Positions 34,165 to 43,608 are shown, counted from the stretch's first letter. The stretch: 64,000 nucleotides of DNA from Streptomyces sp. CB02366 (GCF_001905905.1 NZ_LIVT01000007.1:208710-272709), one strand, 5' to 3'. Translations and numbers: made by a program. Notes: generated from the letters alone by a model not told the origin.

Positions 34165-37100
34165 TCACGAAAGGTCGGGGCGTTCGGTGACCCGGATGGA
34201 GTTCACCAGCGTCCTGCCCTTGCCCGAGACGAAGCGGACGTTCAGCTCGCCGTCGGCGACCTCCACCGTGTAGGTCCGCTGCAGGGCCTTGTACGACCCG
34301 GCCTCCCGGGCGATGTCCAGGCTCGGCTCGACCTCCGTGCGTTCCGCGATCACGTCGAAGACCCGTGCGGTCGGCCTGGTCGAGGACAGCTCCGCGAAGT
34401 CCAGCTCCACGGTGTACACGCCGTTCGGGACGTTGCCGAAGCGGTACTCGTACATGCCCTCGCGGGCCGTCGTGAACCGCTGGGGGTCCTGGGTACCGCT
34501 GATCTTCTGCCTGGTGGACGTCGTCTTCGACGTGCCGAGATACCCGGACGAACCGGTGAACGGCCGGTCCGGCTGCCAGCTGTCGCCGTTCGTGTCCGTC
34601 GAGGAGGAGCCGGCGCCGCTGTCGAGCGCCTGCTGGTAGCCGGGGACGACCAGCGTCACCGGAACCTTGATCTCCGGGCTGCGTCCGCTGTCGGAACGCA
34701 CCAGCAGCTCCGCAGACAGGACGGTGCCGGGTGCGTGGCCCGACGTGTCGAAGCGGAGCGTCGCCTTCTGCCGGGCTCCCTGCGCGAGGTCGCCCTCGGC
34801 GGGGGAGACCGTGAGCCACGGTACGTCCTGCGCCGCGCCCCCGACGGCTTCGGCGATCGTGTACGGGGTCGGGGCGCCGGTGTTGGCCAGGGTCACCGAC
34901 CGTTCCCGGGTCCGGTCGGTCGGGGCGACGACGGTGACCCGGTCCTGGTCGAGCGCGACCCGGCCCGTGGCCAGGGCCGTGCTCGCGTCGGCCACCCGGC
35001 CCGCCTCCACGGCGACGGTCTTCTTGTCACCGGTGTAACCCGCGGCCGCGAACGCGAGCGTGTGCGTGCCCGTGCCCAACTGCAGCGCGTACCTGCCGTC
35101 GGAGCCCGTCGTGGTGCTCGTCGAACCCGCGGTCACCTCGGCGCCGGACACGGGGCCGCCGTCGTTGCCGTCCTTGACCGTGCCCAGCACGACACCGGAC
35201 TTCGTCGTACGGAAGGCGACGCCGAGGCCGTCGGAGAGCGCCTCCGCGTTGTAGGAGTACTCGAGGGCGTCCGTGCCCGTCGCGTTCTCGACGCCGACCG
35301 TGGCGCTCCGGCCGGTGGAGTAGCCGCCGGAGGCGTCGGAGAGGTCCTTGTACCGGTAGGTGACCGAACCGTTCTCCCCGATCTCGGCGGAGAAGGAGAA
35401 CGGGGCGTCCTGGTCGTACCAGCTGACGACGTCACGCCACTCGACGACGAACGTCCGGTTGGGGTACGCGCCCTTGACCGCGGTGTAGACGCCGCCGGCG
35501 TCGGGGCGGACCAGCAGGTCGTCCCAGAACGGGTAGAGCGCCGCGTTCGGGGTGGCGGTGCGGGGCAGCGCGGTGTTGGCGTTGCTGGAGTTCGCCGCGG
35601 CGAAGTTCAGGTAGCCGTTGGTGCTGACCCAGGCCGACCGGTGGGTCTCGCCGTAGAACGGGACCGAGAACGGCAGGTCGATCTTGACGTTGGCGGCGTC
35701 GCCGCTCAGGTTCAGCTTGTCGGCGCCGGCCACCCAGGGCTCGGCTCCGGCGGCGCAGGCGGTGCCGAATCCGTCGACACGGTCGGGCAGGCGCACGTCG
35801 GCGACCGTGTCACCGGACACCGGCACCTGCGCGCTTCCCGGGGACACGCAGCGGGATCCGTGCGTGGCGTTCACCGTGTACGTGCCGTGCGGCAGAGTCG
35901 CCCGGTACCGGCCCTGGGCGTCGGCGGTGGCGGTCACGGGGGTGCCGGCGAACGACAACTCGGCACCGGCCGCGGGGCCCGCCGAGGACGTGACGGTCCC
36001 GGTCACCTTCGCGGACGGAGCGGCCACGAGGGAGAAGTCCCGCACGGTGTTCCGGTCCGCGGTGACGGTTTCGGTTCCGGCCGCGTCGGTGTGCCCGAAC
36101 TTCCTGACCGTCAGGGCGTAGTCGCCCACGGACAGGGCGGGGAAGCTGTACGAACCGTCGGCGCCGGTGACGGCGGTACGGTCGATCGGTCCGTCGGCGA
36201 CGACCTGGGCGCCCGCGACGGTTTCGGCGCCAGAGGTCACGGTGCCGCTCAGGGAACCGGTCGCGCCGCGCGGGGCGTCGCTCACCGCGGCGAAGGCGTC
36301 GAGCCGGCCCTCACCGAAGACGTTGTTGTCGTCCTCGGTCCCGCCGCAGGTCAGGGCGGACACGTTGATCGAGGTGTCGTCGAGGAGTGCTTCGGTGGCC
36401 GCGACGTCGCCGTGCAGGGACGCCGAAGCGGACCAGACCAGCGCGACGGCGCCCGCGGTGTGCGGGGAGGCCATCGACGTACCGCTGAGCGCGCTGTAAC
36501 CGCCGCCGGTGTAGGCGGAGCGGATGTTCACGCCGGGGGCGGCCAGGTTCGGCTTGACGGTGCCGTTCTCGCCCGTACCGCGTGAGGAGAAGCTCGCGAT
36601 GGCGTTGTTGCTGTCGAACGCGCCGCTCGCGTAGCTGCTGATGTAGGAGCCGGGGGAGCCCGCCGTGTTGCAGCCGGGACCGCTGTTGCCGTTGGAGAAC
36701 GCGGGGAAGATGCCCGCGGTCCGCCAAGAGGTCACGATCTCCTGGTACCAGGAGTCCTGGGCGCTCGATCCCCAGGAGTTGTTCACGATGTCGGGGGCCA
36801 GGTCCGGCCGGGGGTCGGCGCCGCTCGCGTCGGTCGGCGCGACGATCCACTGTCCGGAGGCGAGCAGGGACTCGCGGGAACAGCCACTGCTCTCGCAGCC
36901 CTTGGCGGCGATCCAGGTGGCGCCGGGCGCGACACCGACCTGGTTGCCGTTGCCGTCGTCACCGACCATGGTGCCCATGGTGTGGGTGCCGTGGCCGTTG
37001 TTGTCGCACGGGTTGTCGCCGGCGCACACGTCGGCCGGGTCGAACCAGTTGTAGGCGTGGGAGAAGGAGCCGTCGGCGTTGCGCCCCCGGTACTGCTTGA

Positions 37101-37722
37101 CGAGCGCGGGGTGGTCGTACTGGACGCCGCTGTCGATGTTGGCGATGACGACGCCCTCGCCGCGCACGCCGTACGTGCTCCACACCTGCGGGGCGTTGAT
37201 CCGGTCGACGCCCCACTCGATACCGTTGACGGTCGGTTCGTCCTCGCCCTCGACCGGTTCGTCGAGCTTGATCGTCTGGTCGGCCTCGATGGACTCGACC
37301 CCGGGTAACTCAGCGATCTTCGTGGCGAGTCCGAGGTCGCCGACGACCTTGACGGAGTTGTCGATCCAGTACGGGACGGCGTCGGCCCCGGCGCCCCGGG
37401 CCGCCCTGAGGACGTCAGCCTGGCTCTCCTGCGCGACCTTCTTCTTGGCCGTGAGCACCGCCCTGGCCTTGTCCGTCTTGTTCTGCGCGCGTTCGGCGGC
37501 GGACAGTTCGGCGTCCTCGCTCATGACGACCCAGAAGGTGCTCTTGCCCTTCTCCTCCAACTGCTCGATCAGCTTCTGCTGGGCTTTGAGGCTCAGAAGC
37601 TCCTGCGCCGTGGCGGGGGCGGGCTCACCGGCCGCCGCGGTTCCGGCGCCCCAGGGCAGCAGTACCAGCGCTGTCAGGGAAGCCAGGGCGACCCGGCGTG
37701 GGGATCTTCGAAACGGTGCCAT
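34165..37722 (-). CDS. Secreted subtilisin-like protease (S8) with regulatory and malectin-like domains
   Basis: A 1185-residue exported protease. A signal peptide (residues 1-32, cleavage near TAAAGEP) precedes an inhibitor-like propeptide to about residue 155 and the S8 domain. The triad is D in IANIDSGVQ, H in NNGHGTHTMG and S in SGTSMASPH. Three carboxypeptidase-regulatory-like domains and a C-terminal malectin-like domain (YRFGNVPNGVYTVELDFAEL) follow and could bind glycans. Codon 139 is TTA (37306-37308), so translation should depend on bldA tRNA and occur late in growth. GAGGAG precedes the ATG. Confidence 0.93.
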   Translation of the reverse strand: MAPFRRSPRRVALASLTALVLLPWGAGTAAAGEPAPATAQELLSLKAQQKLIEQLEEKGKSTFWVVMSEDAELSAAERAQNKTDKARAVLTAKKKVAQESQADVLRAARGAGADAVPYWIDNSVKVVGDLGLATKIAELPGVESIEADQTIKLDEPVEGEDEPTVNGIEWGVDRINAPQVWSTYGVRGEGVVIANIDSGVQYDHPALVKQYRGRNADGSFSHAYNWFDPADVCAGDNPCDNNGHGTHTMGTMVGDDGNGNQVGVAPGATWIAAKGCESSGCSRESLLASGQWIVAPTDASGADPRPDLAPDIVNNSWGSSAQDSWYQEIVTSWRTAGIFPAFSNGNSGPGCNTAGSPGSYISSYASGAFDSNNAIASFSSRGTGENGTVKPNLAAPGVNIRSAYTGGGYSALSGTSMASPHTAGAVALVWSASASLHGDVAATEALLDDTSINVSALTCGGTEDDNNVFGEGRLDAFAAVSDAPRGATGSLSGTVTSGAETVAGAQVVADGPIDRTAVTGADGSYSFPALSVGDYALTVRKFGHTDAAGTETVTADRNTVRDFSLVAAPSAKVTGTVTSSAGPAAGAELSFAGTPVTATADAQGRYRATLPHGTYTVNATHGSRCVSPGSAQVPVSGDTVADVRLPDRVDGFGTACAAGAEPWVAGADKLNLSGDAANVKIDLPFSVPFYGETHRSAWVSTNGYLNFAAANSSNANTALPRTATPNAALYPFWDDLLVRPDAGGVYTAVKGAYPNRTFVVEWRDVVSWYDQDAPFSFSAEIGENGSVTYRYKDLSDASGGYSTGRSATVGVENATGTDALEYSYNAEALSDGLGVAFRTTKSGVVLGTVKDGNDGGPVSGAEVTAGSTSTTTGSDGRYALQLGTGTHTLAFAAAGYTGDKKTVAVEAGRVADASTALATGRVALDQDRVTVVAPTDRTRERSVTLANTGAPTPYTIAEAVGGAAQDVPWLTVSPAEGDLAQGARQKATLRFDTSGHAPGTVLSAELLVRSDSGRSPEIKVPVTLVVPGYQQALDSGAGSSSTDTNGDSWQPDRPFTGSSGYLGTSKTTSTRQKISGTQDPQRFTTAREGMYEYRFGNVPNGVYTVELDFAELSSTRPTARVFDVIAERTEVEPSLDIAREAGSYKALQRTYTVEVADGELNVRFVSGKGRTLVNSIRVTERPDLS

Positions 37723-38150
37723 GAGTCTCCTCGGTATGCGGGGTGGCGGAGGTCCGCGAGATCTTCACGGGCTGCCGTACCACCGGGCGCGACATGTCAC
37801 TCAGGGATGACGGGGGTGTGCGGAAAGTGACGGAGTCAAAGATGCCCATGTTGCTTCGTGCATGACAAGAGGGCGGTGGCCCCTTCTGCGGTGCGGGAGA
37901 ACGGCGCGCGGCTTCGCCCGTTGACCGCGCTCCAGGCGCCGGGGAGGCGGACGGCCCGAGCCGGGGCCCGGGCCGCGTCCGGGCGACGCCTCCCGCCCGG
38001 TGGATCGGACCGGCGACCCGTACGCCGACCGTGACCGTTCGGCGCCCGATGCGGCTGTGAGGCGTGGGCGTGAACCGGGGCGGCCGGGCCGGGGCCGGCG
38101 CCCCGGCGCGAACGCCCGACGGTCGTACGGGGGCACCGCCCGGCCCGCGG
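37723..38150. other. 428-base intergenic region, no gene seen
   Basis: This lies between the P450 stop and the protease start (both leftward). I find no convincing gene. It contains GC-rich self-complementary stretches around 37945-38000 (GGGAGGCG with CGCCTCCC) and 38080-38120, which may terminate the protease's upstream neighbours or fold in RNA. A clear promoter was not identified. Confidence 0.45.
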
Positions 38151-39383
38151 TCAGCCGGCCGCCGGTCGCAGCCGTACCGGCAGGGTCTGGTGGCCGTTGC
38201 TGATCAGGGAGGGGAGGGGCTTCAGTTCGGCTGCGGGGACGGCCAGTTCCGCGTCGGGGAAGCGGTCGAAGAACTGCTGGAGCGCCGTGACGACCTCCAG
38301 ACGGGCCAAGGGGGCGCCGAGACAGAAGTGGACTCCGTGGCCGAAGGCCAGGTGGTCCTTGGTCGGGCGGGTGAGGTCGAAGGCGTCGGCGGTCCCGCCG
38401 TGCCAGTCGGGGTGGCGGTTGGCGGCGGCGTAGGAGGCGAGGATCGCGTCGCCACGGGCGATCTTCCCGCCGTCGGGCAGCGGGATGTCCGAGAGGGCGT
38501 AGCGCAGCGGCAGGTGCTTGACGGCGGGCTCGTGGCGCAGGGTCTCCTCGACCACACTGCTCCAGTCGGCGCGGCCGGCCCGCAGGTGGGCGAGTTGGGC
38601 GGGATCGGCCAGCAGGGCCGTGATCGCCTGATCGATCACGTTGACCGTGGTGTCGTATCCCGCGGAGATCATCAGGAGCAGCGTGTCGCGCAGCTCGTCG
38701 TCGGTGAGGCCGCCGCCGTCGCCCTCCTCGTCGCGGGAGGTGATGAGCAGCGACGTCATGTCGTCGCCCGGCGCGGCGCGCTTGGACGCGATCAGGGTGT
38801 CCAGGGCGTGGTACAGCCCGGCCGTGTTGGCGGCGGCCTCCTCGACGGTCAGGGTGGTGTCGAAGACGCCGTCCACCACCGCGCGGAAGCCGTCGAGCTG
38901 GTCCTCGGGTACGCCCATGAGCCGGCCGATCACCGCGATCGGCAGCGGGTAGGCCAACTCCTGGCGTAAGTCCGCCACTTCACCGGCGGGCCGGGTGGCG
39001 AGCCCGTCCAGGAGACCGCTGACGACCTCCTCCACCGAGCTGCGCAGGCCCTGGATGCGGCGGGCGCTGAACGCCGGGGCCACCATGCGGCGCAGCCGGC
39101 GGTGGTCGCCCCCGTACGCGGTGAACATGCTGTCGACCGCCACCCAGAGCGCGAGCGGCCAGGTGGCCACCGTCTCGGCGAAGGCCGGCCAGTGGGCCCT
39201 GGCGTCCTTGGAGACCTGGGAGCTGGTCAGGAGCTCCTTGAGGAGCGCGGGGTCCGTGACCGACCACGCGGTCACCCCGAGGATGTCCACCTTGGTCGCC
39301 GAGCCGCGCTCACGCAGGGCCCGGTGCTCCGCGTGGCGGTCGGATCCGGAGGGGTCGAGGACGAGTGGCGGCTGCTCGGACAT
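38151..39383 (-). CDS. Cytochrome P450
   Basis: A 410-residue bacterial class I P450. The haem ligand is C354 in FGHGVHFCLGAPLAR. The I-helix oxygen-activation motif is SAGYDTT, with Tyr-Asp in place of the commoner His/Glu, and the K-helix ExxR is EETLR. The substrate is unknown and no ferredoxin gene is adjacent. Codon 139 is TTA (38967-38969), so expression should require bldA. ATG 39383 has AAGGGA upstream; an ATG 15 bases earlier lacks a ribosome site. Confidence 0.93.
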   Translation of the reverse strand: MSEQPPLVLDPSGSDRHAEHRALRERGSATKVDILGVTAWSVTDPALLKELLTSSQVSKDARAHWPAFAETVATWPLALWVAVDSMFTAYGGDHRRLRRMVAPAFSARRIQGLRSSVEEVVSGLLDGLATRPAGEVADLRQELAYPLPIAVIGRLMGVPEDQLDGFRAVVDGVFDTTLTVEEAAANTAGLYHALDTLIASKRAAPGDDMTSLLITSRDEEGDGGGLTDDELRDTLLLMISAGYDTTVNVIDQAITALLADPAQLAHLRAGRADWSSVVEETLRHEPAVKHLPLRYALSDIPLPDGGKIARGDAILASYAAANRHPDWHGGTADAFDLTRPTKDHLAFGHGVHFCLGAPLARLEVVTALQQFFDRFPDAELAVPAAELKPLPSLISNGHQTLPVRLRPAAG

Positions 39384-39638
39384 GGTGTGTCCCTTCATCG
39401 GGAGGCGGTGAGGACGAGGGGGAGGGCTCGGGCGCGCGGGGGAGGGGCCCGGCCGCCGACGCGATTCGGCAAGGACCGTGAGGTCCGTCCCGGGCGGGAC
39501 GCCCGGGAGAGCACCGGCCGCCGCCCCGGCGATGAGGCGCGGGCGGGTCCGGCCGGCGGGCGGGCCGGGGCCCCGGGCCGGGTGGCGCCGCAGAGGGACC
39601 GGCGTCGGCGTCCGGCGAAGGAGGCATGACGGAACCCT

Positions 39639-39683
39639 AGGGCCTGTCGTCGCCCGGCGGGCGGCAGTTTGACGACAGGCCCT
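39639..39683. repeat. Perfect 13-bp inverted repeat, possible IS-end or MITE remnant
   Basis: AGGGCCTGTCGTC (39639-39651) and GACGACAGGCCCT (39671-39683) flank a 19-base centre. The ends resemble terminal repeats of some Streptomyces IS5-like elements as I remember them. With only 19 bases inside it cannot encode anything; it could be a deletion remnant, a miniature element or a terminator. Confidence 0.5.
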
Positions 39684-40154
39684 GAGGAGGTGGGGCCGGA
39701 CCGCGCACGGGATGGCACGACTGACGGAAGGTCAAGAACGAGGAGCGGAACCGGACTCCGGCGTCGTGGCCACCGGGGCGCGGCTGGAGGATGCCGGGCG
39801 GCGCCGAGGCCGCCCGGTGGATTCGGCGAGCACTACGTCGTCGTGACCGGCGCCGAAGGGCCCTGCGGCTCCGCCGCCCCCGAGACCGCGTTCCGCGGCG
39901 GCCCGCCTCCGGCCGCCGGACACATCGGCCGACGCGGCGCCTCGACCGGTGTCGCGGGCCCGCCCTCGGGTGGGCGGTCCGAGCACGGCCTCCCGCTTCC
40001 CGGCTGCCACCCCCCCCGCAGGGTCATGGCGGGCTCCCCCGGGGACGCGCCCGCCGCCGAACCCTCTGCCCGACGTCCCTTCCGGGGCCGCGCCCAGGGC
40101 CGCCCGGCGTGGCCTGCGGGCCCTTGGCTCCGGGCGCCACCCTCATGGCCGCAT

Positions 40155-40166
40155 TGGTCTGGACCG
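40155..40166. promoter_or_regulatory. DasR (dre)-like operator candidate
   Basis: TGGTCTGGACCG matches the dre core TGGTCTAGACCA at ten of twelve positions and keeps the GGTC-N2-GACC palindrome. It lies about 80 bases before the lactonase gene, a normal promoter position. Confidence 0.35.
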
Positions 40167-40245
40167 CAGGGGGGTGCCTGCTACCGTCGGCCGTGAAGAT
40201 CGCGGCGAGGGCGGAAGCGCGGCGACGGTGGAGAGGGGTAACGCG

Positions 40246-41307
40246 ATGATCGGCAACAGAGCCGGACGGGCATTCTTGGGATCGTTCACCTCGGCGGGCG
40301 GACTCGGCGTCACCGCCGCCGCCGTCGACCGGGACACCGGCGCGCTGACCGTGCTCGGCTCCACGGACGCCGTGCCCGACCCCTCCTTCCTCGCGGTCGG
40401 CCCCCGAGCAGGCGGAACGGTTCTGTACGCGGTCGGCGAGAGCGCGCCGGGCGTCGCCGCCGCCTTCGCCGTCGACGGGGACGTACCGGCCCTGCTGGGC
40501 ACCGTACGGGCCGTCGACGGCGATGCGCCCACCCACCTCGCGGTCGCCGCGAACCACGTGGTCACCGCCAACTACACCTCCGGCAGCGTCACCGCCCTGC
40601 CCCTCCTCGACGACGGTTCGCTCGGGCCCGCCTCCTCCGTCCTGCGGCACGAGGGCAGCGGCCCGGACCCCGAACGCCAGGAAGGCCCGCACGCCCACCA
40701 GGTGCTCGCCGACCCCTCCGGGAGCTGGGTGGTCAGCGTGGACCTCGGCACCGACTCGGTCCGCGTCTGCGCCCTGGATCCCGCGACCGGGGCGCTGAGC
40801 CCGCACAGCGAGACGGCGCTGCGACCGGGCGCCGGCCCGCGCCATCTGGCCTTCCACCCCTCGGGCTCGCTCGCCTACGTACTGGGCGAGCTGGAGCCGA
40901 TCGTCACCGTGTGCCGCTGGGACGCCGCGGCGGGCCGGTTCGCCGTGCTCGGAGAGGTACCGGTGCTGCCCGAGCACGAGAGGGCCGACGACGCGGTGCG
41001 CACCTACCCCTCCGAGGTGGTCGTCGCCCACGACGGCCGCTTCCTGTGGACCGCCAACCGGGGCCACGACAGCATTTCCGTGCTCACCCTCGACGAGAGC
41101 GGCGAGAAGGCCGCCCTGGCGGCCACCGTCGGCTGCGGCGGACACTGGCCGCGCGACCTCACCCTCGACCCGAGCGGCCAGTGGCTGTACGCGGCCAACG
41201 AGCGCTCCGGGAACGTCAGCTGGTTCGCCGTGGACGCCCAGACGGGCGTCCCCCGGCACGCGGGCTCCATCGAGGTCCCCGCGGCCTCCTGCGTCGTCCT
41301 CGTCTGA
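40246..41307 (+). CDS. Lactonase-family seven-bladed beta-propeller protein
   Basis: A 353-residue cytoplasmic protein of the lactonase (YbhE/Pgl-like) family. It has repeated blade motifs such as THLAVAANHVVTANYTSGSV, PHAHQVLADPSGSWVVSVDLGTDSV, GPRHLAFHPSGSLAYVLGEL and HWPRDLTLDPSGQWLYAANERSGNV. Characterised members hydrolyse 6-phosphogluconolactone. ATG 40246 has GAGAGGGG upstream. It is monocistronic, ending at a strong hairpin. A DasR-like site upstream would link it to amino-sugar control, but this is speculative. Confidence 0.87.
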   Translation: MIGNRAGRAFLGSFTSAGGLGVTAAAVDRDTGALTVLGSTDAVPDPSFLAVGPRAGGTVLYAVGESAPGVAAAFAVDGDVPALLGTVRAVDGDAPTHLAVAANHVVTANYTSGSVTALPLLDDGSLGPASSVLRHEGSGPDPERQEGPHAHQVLADPSGSWVVSVDLGTDSVRVCALDPATGALSPHSETALRPGAGPRHLAFHPSGSLAYVLGELEPIVTVCRWDAAAGRFAVLGEVPVLPEHERADDAVRTYPSEVVVAHDGRFLWTANRGHDSISVLTLDESGEKAALAATVGCGGHWPRDLTLDPSGQWLYAANERSGNVSWFAVDAQTGVPRHAGSIEVPAASCVVLV

Positions 41308-41320
41308 CGGCCGCCCCCGC

Positions 41321-41375
41321 ACAGCGCGACGGACCCGGACCGGAGGAGATCTCCGGTCCGGGTCCGTCGCGCTGT
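41321..41375. terminator. Very strong bidirectional hairpin terminator
   Basis: A perfect 25-bp inverted repeat (41321-41345 with 41351-41375, five-base loop GAGAT) lies between the convergent lactonase and CbiX-like genes. Confidence 0.88.
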
Positions 41376-41415
41376 CCGGCTTCCCGGGCCGCCGCCCCGC
41401 GGCGGCGGCGTCCGG

Positions 41416-42339
41416 TCAGTGAACCGGGGCGCCCTGCGGCGTCGCCGGCGTGATGCCCAGCGTCGTGGCGTACAGGGACAGCACGAGCTTGCCGATCGCC
41501 GGGTACGCGCCCAGCGGCTCGGCCGTCGCGCAGCCCGCCTCCTTCGCGGCGGCGTCCAGCAGCCCGGCGTCGATCTCCGGGCCCACCAGGTACGGCGCCA
41601 GCGCCAGCTGCGCGGAACCCGAGCCCTGCAACTGCTCCGCGACCGAGGCGACCGAGCCCTCCACGTCCAGCGCGGCGGCCATCACCGGGACCGCGAGCCG
41701 GGCGGCCAGCAGCATGCCGGTGATCCCGGCGGCCTGCACGGCCTCCTCGCCGCCCACGGTGACCAGCACGATGCCGTCGGCGGCGGTGGCCACGGTGAAC
41801 AGCCTGGCGCGGTCGGCGCGCGCCAGCCCGGCCTCCGACAGCCGTACGTGCAGGGCCTCGGCGAGCAGCGGGTGCGGGCCGAGCGCATCGGTCAGCTCGG
41901 CCTGCGTACCGCTCTCCATCACCGCTTGCCGTATCCGGCGGAGCAGCGCGCCGTCGGGGCCCGCGAGGAGCGGGACCACCACGGCCGGCGGGCCGGCGGG
42001 CTCGGCGACCTCGCGGCCGGCGGCGAGCGCCTGCTCGTAGCGCGCGACGCGCTCGGCGGCGGTGTGGGCGAGGATCGTGGCGAGGGTCGGGTACTCGGCG
42101 TCGTCGCCGTCCACGTAGCCGATCAGGGCGTTGAGGCCGGGCAGCTCGGAACGGGCGATGCTGATCACCTCTTCGGCCAGGCTGCGCGTGGCCGAAGAGG
42201 GGGTACCGGGAACGGCGAGGACGAGCGCGGCTGCGCCCTCGGGTGCGACCACGGGCTCCGGGCGGCGGTGCCGTCCGGACTGGCGAGGTCGCGGCATTCG
42301 TACAGGCAGGCCGGAAGCGGGCCCAGTGGGGGTGCTCAT
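41416..42339 (-). CDS. CbiX/sirohydrochlorin-chelatase-like protein, catalytic histidines missing
   Basis: A 307-residue protein with two CbiX-type repeats. In active chelatases each repeat begins with a strand ending in HGS; here the positions read VLAVPGTPSSA and VLVTVGGEEAV, so both metal-inserting histidines are absent. The C-terminal repeat keeps the family-like LALAPYLVGPEIDAGLLDAA. It may bind a tetrapyrrole or metal without catalysis, or be a degenerate member. The ribosome site is weak and no other cobalamin or sirohaem gene is adjacent, so database annotations as chelatase should be treated with care. Confidence 0.75.
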   Translation of the reverse strand: MSTPTGPASGLPVRMPRPRQSGRHRRPEPVVAPEGAAALVLAVPGTPSSATRSLAEEVISIARSELPGLNALIGYVDGDDAEYPTLATILAHTAAERVARYEQALAAGREVAEPAGPPAVVVPLLAGPDGALLRRIRQAVMESGTQAELTDALGPHPLLAEALHVRLSEAGLARADRARLFTVATAADGIVLVTVGGEEAVQAAGITGMLLAARLAVPVMAAALDVEGSVASVAEQLQGSGSAQLALAPYLVGPEIDAGLLDAAAKEAGCATAEPLGAYPAIGKLVLSLYATTLGITPATPQGAPVH

Positions 42340-42504
42340 GGCGCCGCATGCTACTGGTTTTGCCTGCCCCTCTGTTCGGGGAGGGTCCGGTCGAGCGTTA
42401 ACTATCCGCTTATGTCCGATGAGTGATTTACGGCCGGAGTGTCCCTGTCTGTCGGTCCGTTGTGCCCCGGTCTCCTCCCGTGCCCCTCCTCCGCGCCGCC
42501 GCTG

Positions 42505-43608
42505 TCACCCCGCCCCCGCTCCGTCGAGCGCGTCCGCTCGGCCGTGCCGCCCGTCCGCGTCCTCCCCGGGGACGAACAGCATCGTCGGATGGCGCGGCAG
42601 AAGCAGCTTCCCGGCTGCCAGGGCGCGCGCGATCCGGAGCGCACCGGTCAGCGGATCGCCCGCCGCCGCTGTCACCCGAGCCCCCGGCGTCAGCCGTGCC
42701 AACTCCTCGCGTACGGGGCCGACCAACGGCTCGCCCATCCGGAACAGGCCGCCCGTCAGGGCCACTTCACCGACAGCCTCGGTTCCACCGGCCGCCCCTG
42801 CGGTCGTCGGGCACACGGCGGCCGCCGCCTCGGCGATGTGTCCGGCGGCCTGCCGGAGAATGCCGGCCGCGACCGGGTCCGCTCCGGCGCACGCCGCCAC
42901 CTCCGGGGCGAACGAGGCCAGCACGGCCGGCCGGTCCGAGCGCGGGTAGAGCAGGCCCGGCAGCGCCTCCGCCGGTCCGAACACGGCCCGCAACCGCTCC
43001 AGCAGCGCGGGGGAACCCCCACGCCGTCCGTCGTGGGCCCGCATCGCGGCGTCCAGCCCGGCGCGGCCGATCCACGCACCGCCGCCGCTGTCACCCAGAA
43101 GATGACCCCACCCGTCGGCCCTGCGCCACTCCTTCAGGTCCGTACCGAGAGCGATCATGCCCGTGCCGCCCGCCACCACCGCCCCGGGGCGCTGCCCCAC
43201 CGCGCCCGCGTAGGCCGTCACCGCGTCGGCCGCCAACGCCAGCCGGCGCACCCCCAGCGCCTCCGCGAGCGCCCCGGGCAGCTCCGCCCTCAGCCGCTCG
43301 CCCAGGGTGGCCATGCCAGCGGCTCCGATCGCCAGCGCCGCGATTCCGCCCGCGCCGCCCCCGCCGCCCTCGTCGTCGGTCGCGGAGGCGGTCGCCTGCT
43401 CCAGCAACTCCCGGGCGGCGGGCAGCAACTGCTCCAGCAGATGCCCGGCGTCGATGCCGCCCGCCCCCGTCCGCACCGGTTCCGCGCAGACCGTCGTCGA
43501 CAACGGCCCCGGCGTCCCCACCCGGCCCAGCGCCACCCGCAGCCCGGAACCCCCGGAGTCGACTCCGAGGACGTGTGCGCCGGGGCGGGGCGCACGGGTG
43601 TGCGTCAC
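42505..43608 (-). CDS. BadF/BadG/BcrA/BcrD-type ATPase, N-acetylglucosamine-kinase-like
   Basis: A 367-residue ASKHA-fold kinase. Phosphate-binding motifs are LGVDSGGSGLRVAL (about residues 14-27), VAGGTGMIALG and GWGHLLGDSGGGAWIGRAGLDAAMRAHDG, the last diagnostic of eukaryote-like N-acetylglucosamine kinases. It probably phosphorylates GlcNAc or a related amino sugar, for example from cell-wall recycling. The GTG start overlaps the stop of the uracil-DNA glycosylase gene (GTGA), so the two are cotranscribed. Confidence 0.82.
   Translation of the reverse strand: MTHTRAPRPGAHVLGVDSGGSGLRVALGRVGTPGPLSTTVCAEPVRTGAGGIDAGHLLEQLLPAARELLEQATASATDDEGGGGGAGGIAALAIGAAGMATLGERLRAELPGALAEALGVRRLALAADAVTAYAGAVGQRPGAVVAGGTGMIALGTDLKEWRRADGWGHLLGDSGGGAWIGRAGLDAAMRAHDGRRGGSPALLERLRAVFGPAEALPGLLYPRSDRPAVLASFAPEVAACAGADPVAAGILRQAAGHIAEAAAAVCPTTAGAAGGTEAVGEVALTGGLFRMGEPLVGPVREELARLTPGARVTAAAGDPLTGALRIARALAAGKLLLPRHPTMLFVPGEDADGRHGRADALDGAGAG

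Larger units (their letters stand above)
39384..40245. other. 862-base intergenic region without a supported gene
   Basis: No frame here shows a recognisable domain or a good ribosome site; the open frames are Arg/Pro/Gly-rich and typical of non-coding GC-rich DNA. It contains a perfect 13-bp inverted repeat (39639-39683) and a DasR-like motif (40155-40166), listed separately. The promoters of the divergent P450 and lactonase genes should lie here. Confidence 0.55.

Noticed and set aside
34133..34819. A 228-codon frame opposite or overlapping the protease C-terminus
   Set aside because: It is a frame-shifted shadow of the malectin-like domain and has no independent motif.
39669..40196. Open frames between the P450 and lactonase genes
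   Set aside because: They read as low-complexity Arg/Pro/Gly sequence and overlap the palindrome and promoter-like elements.
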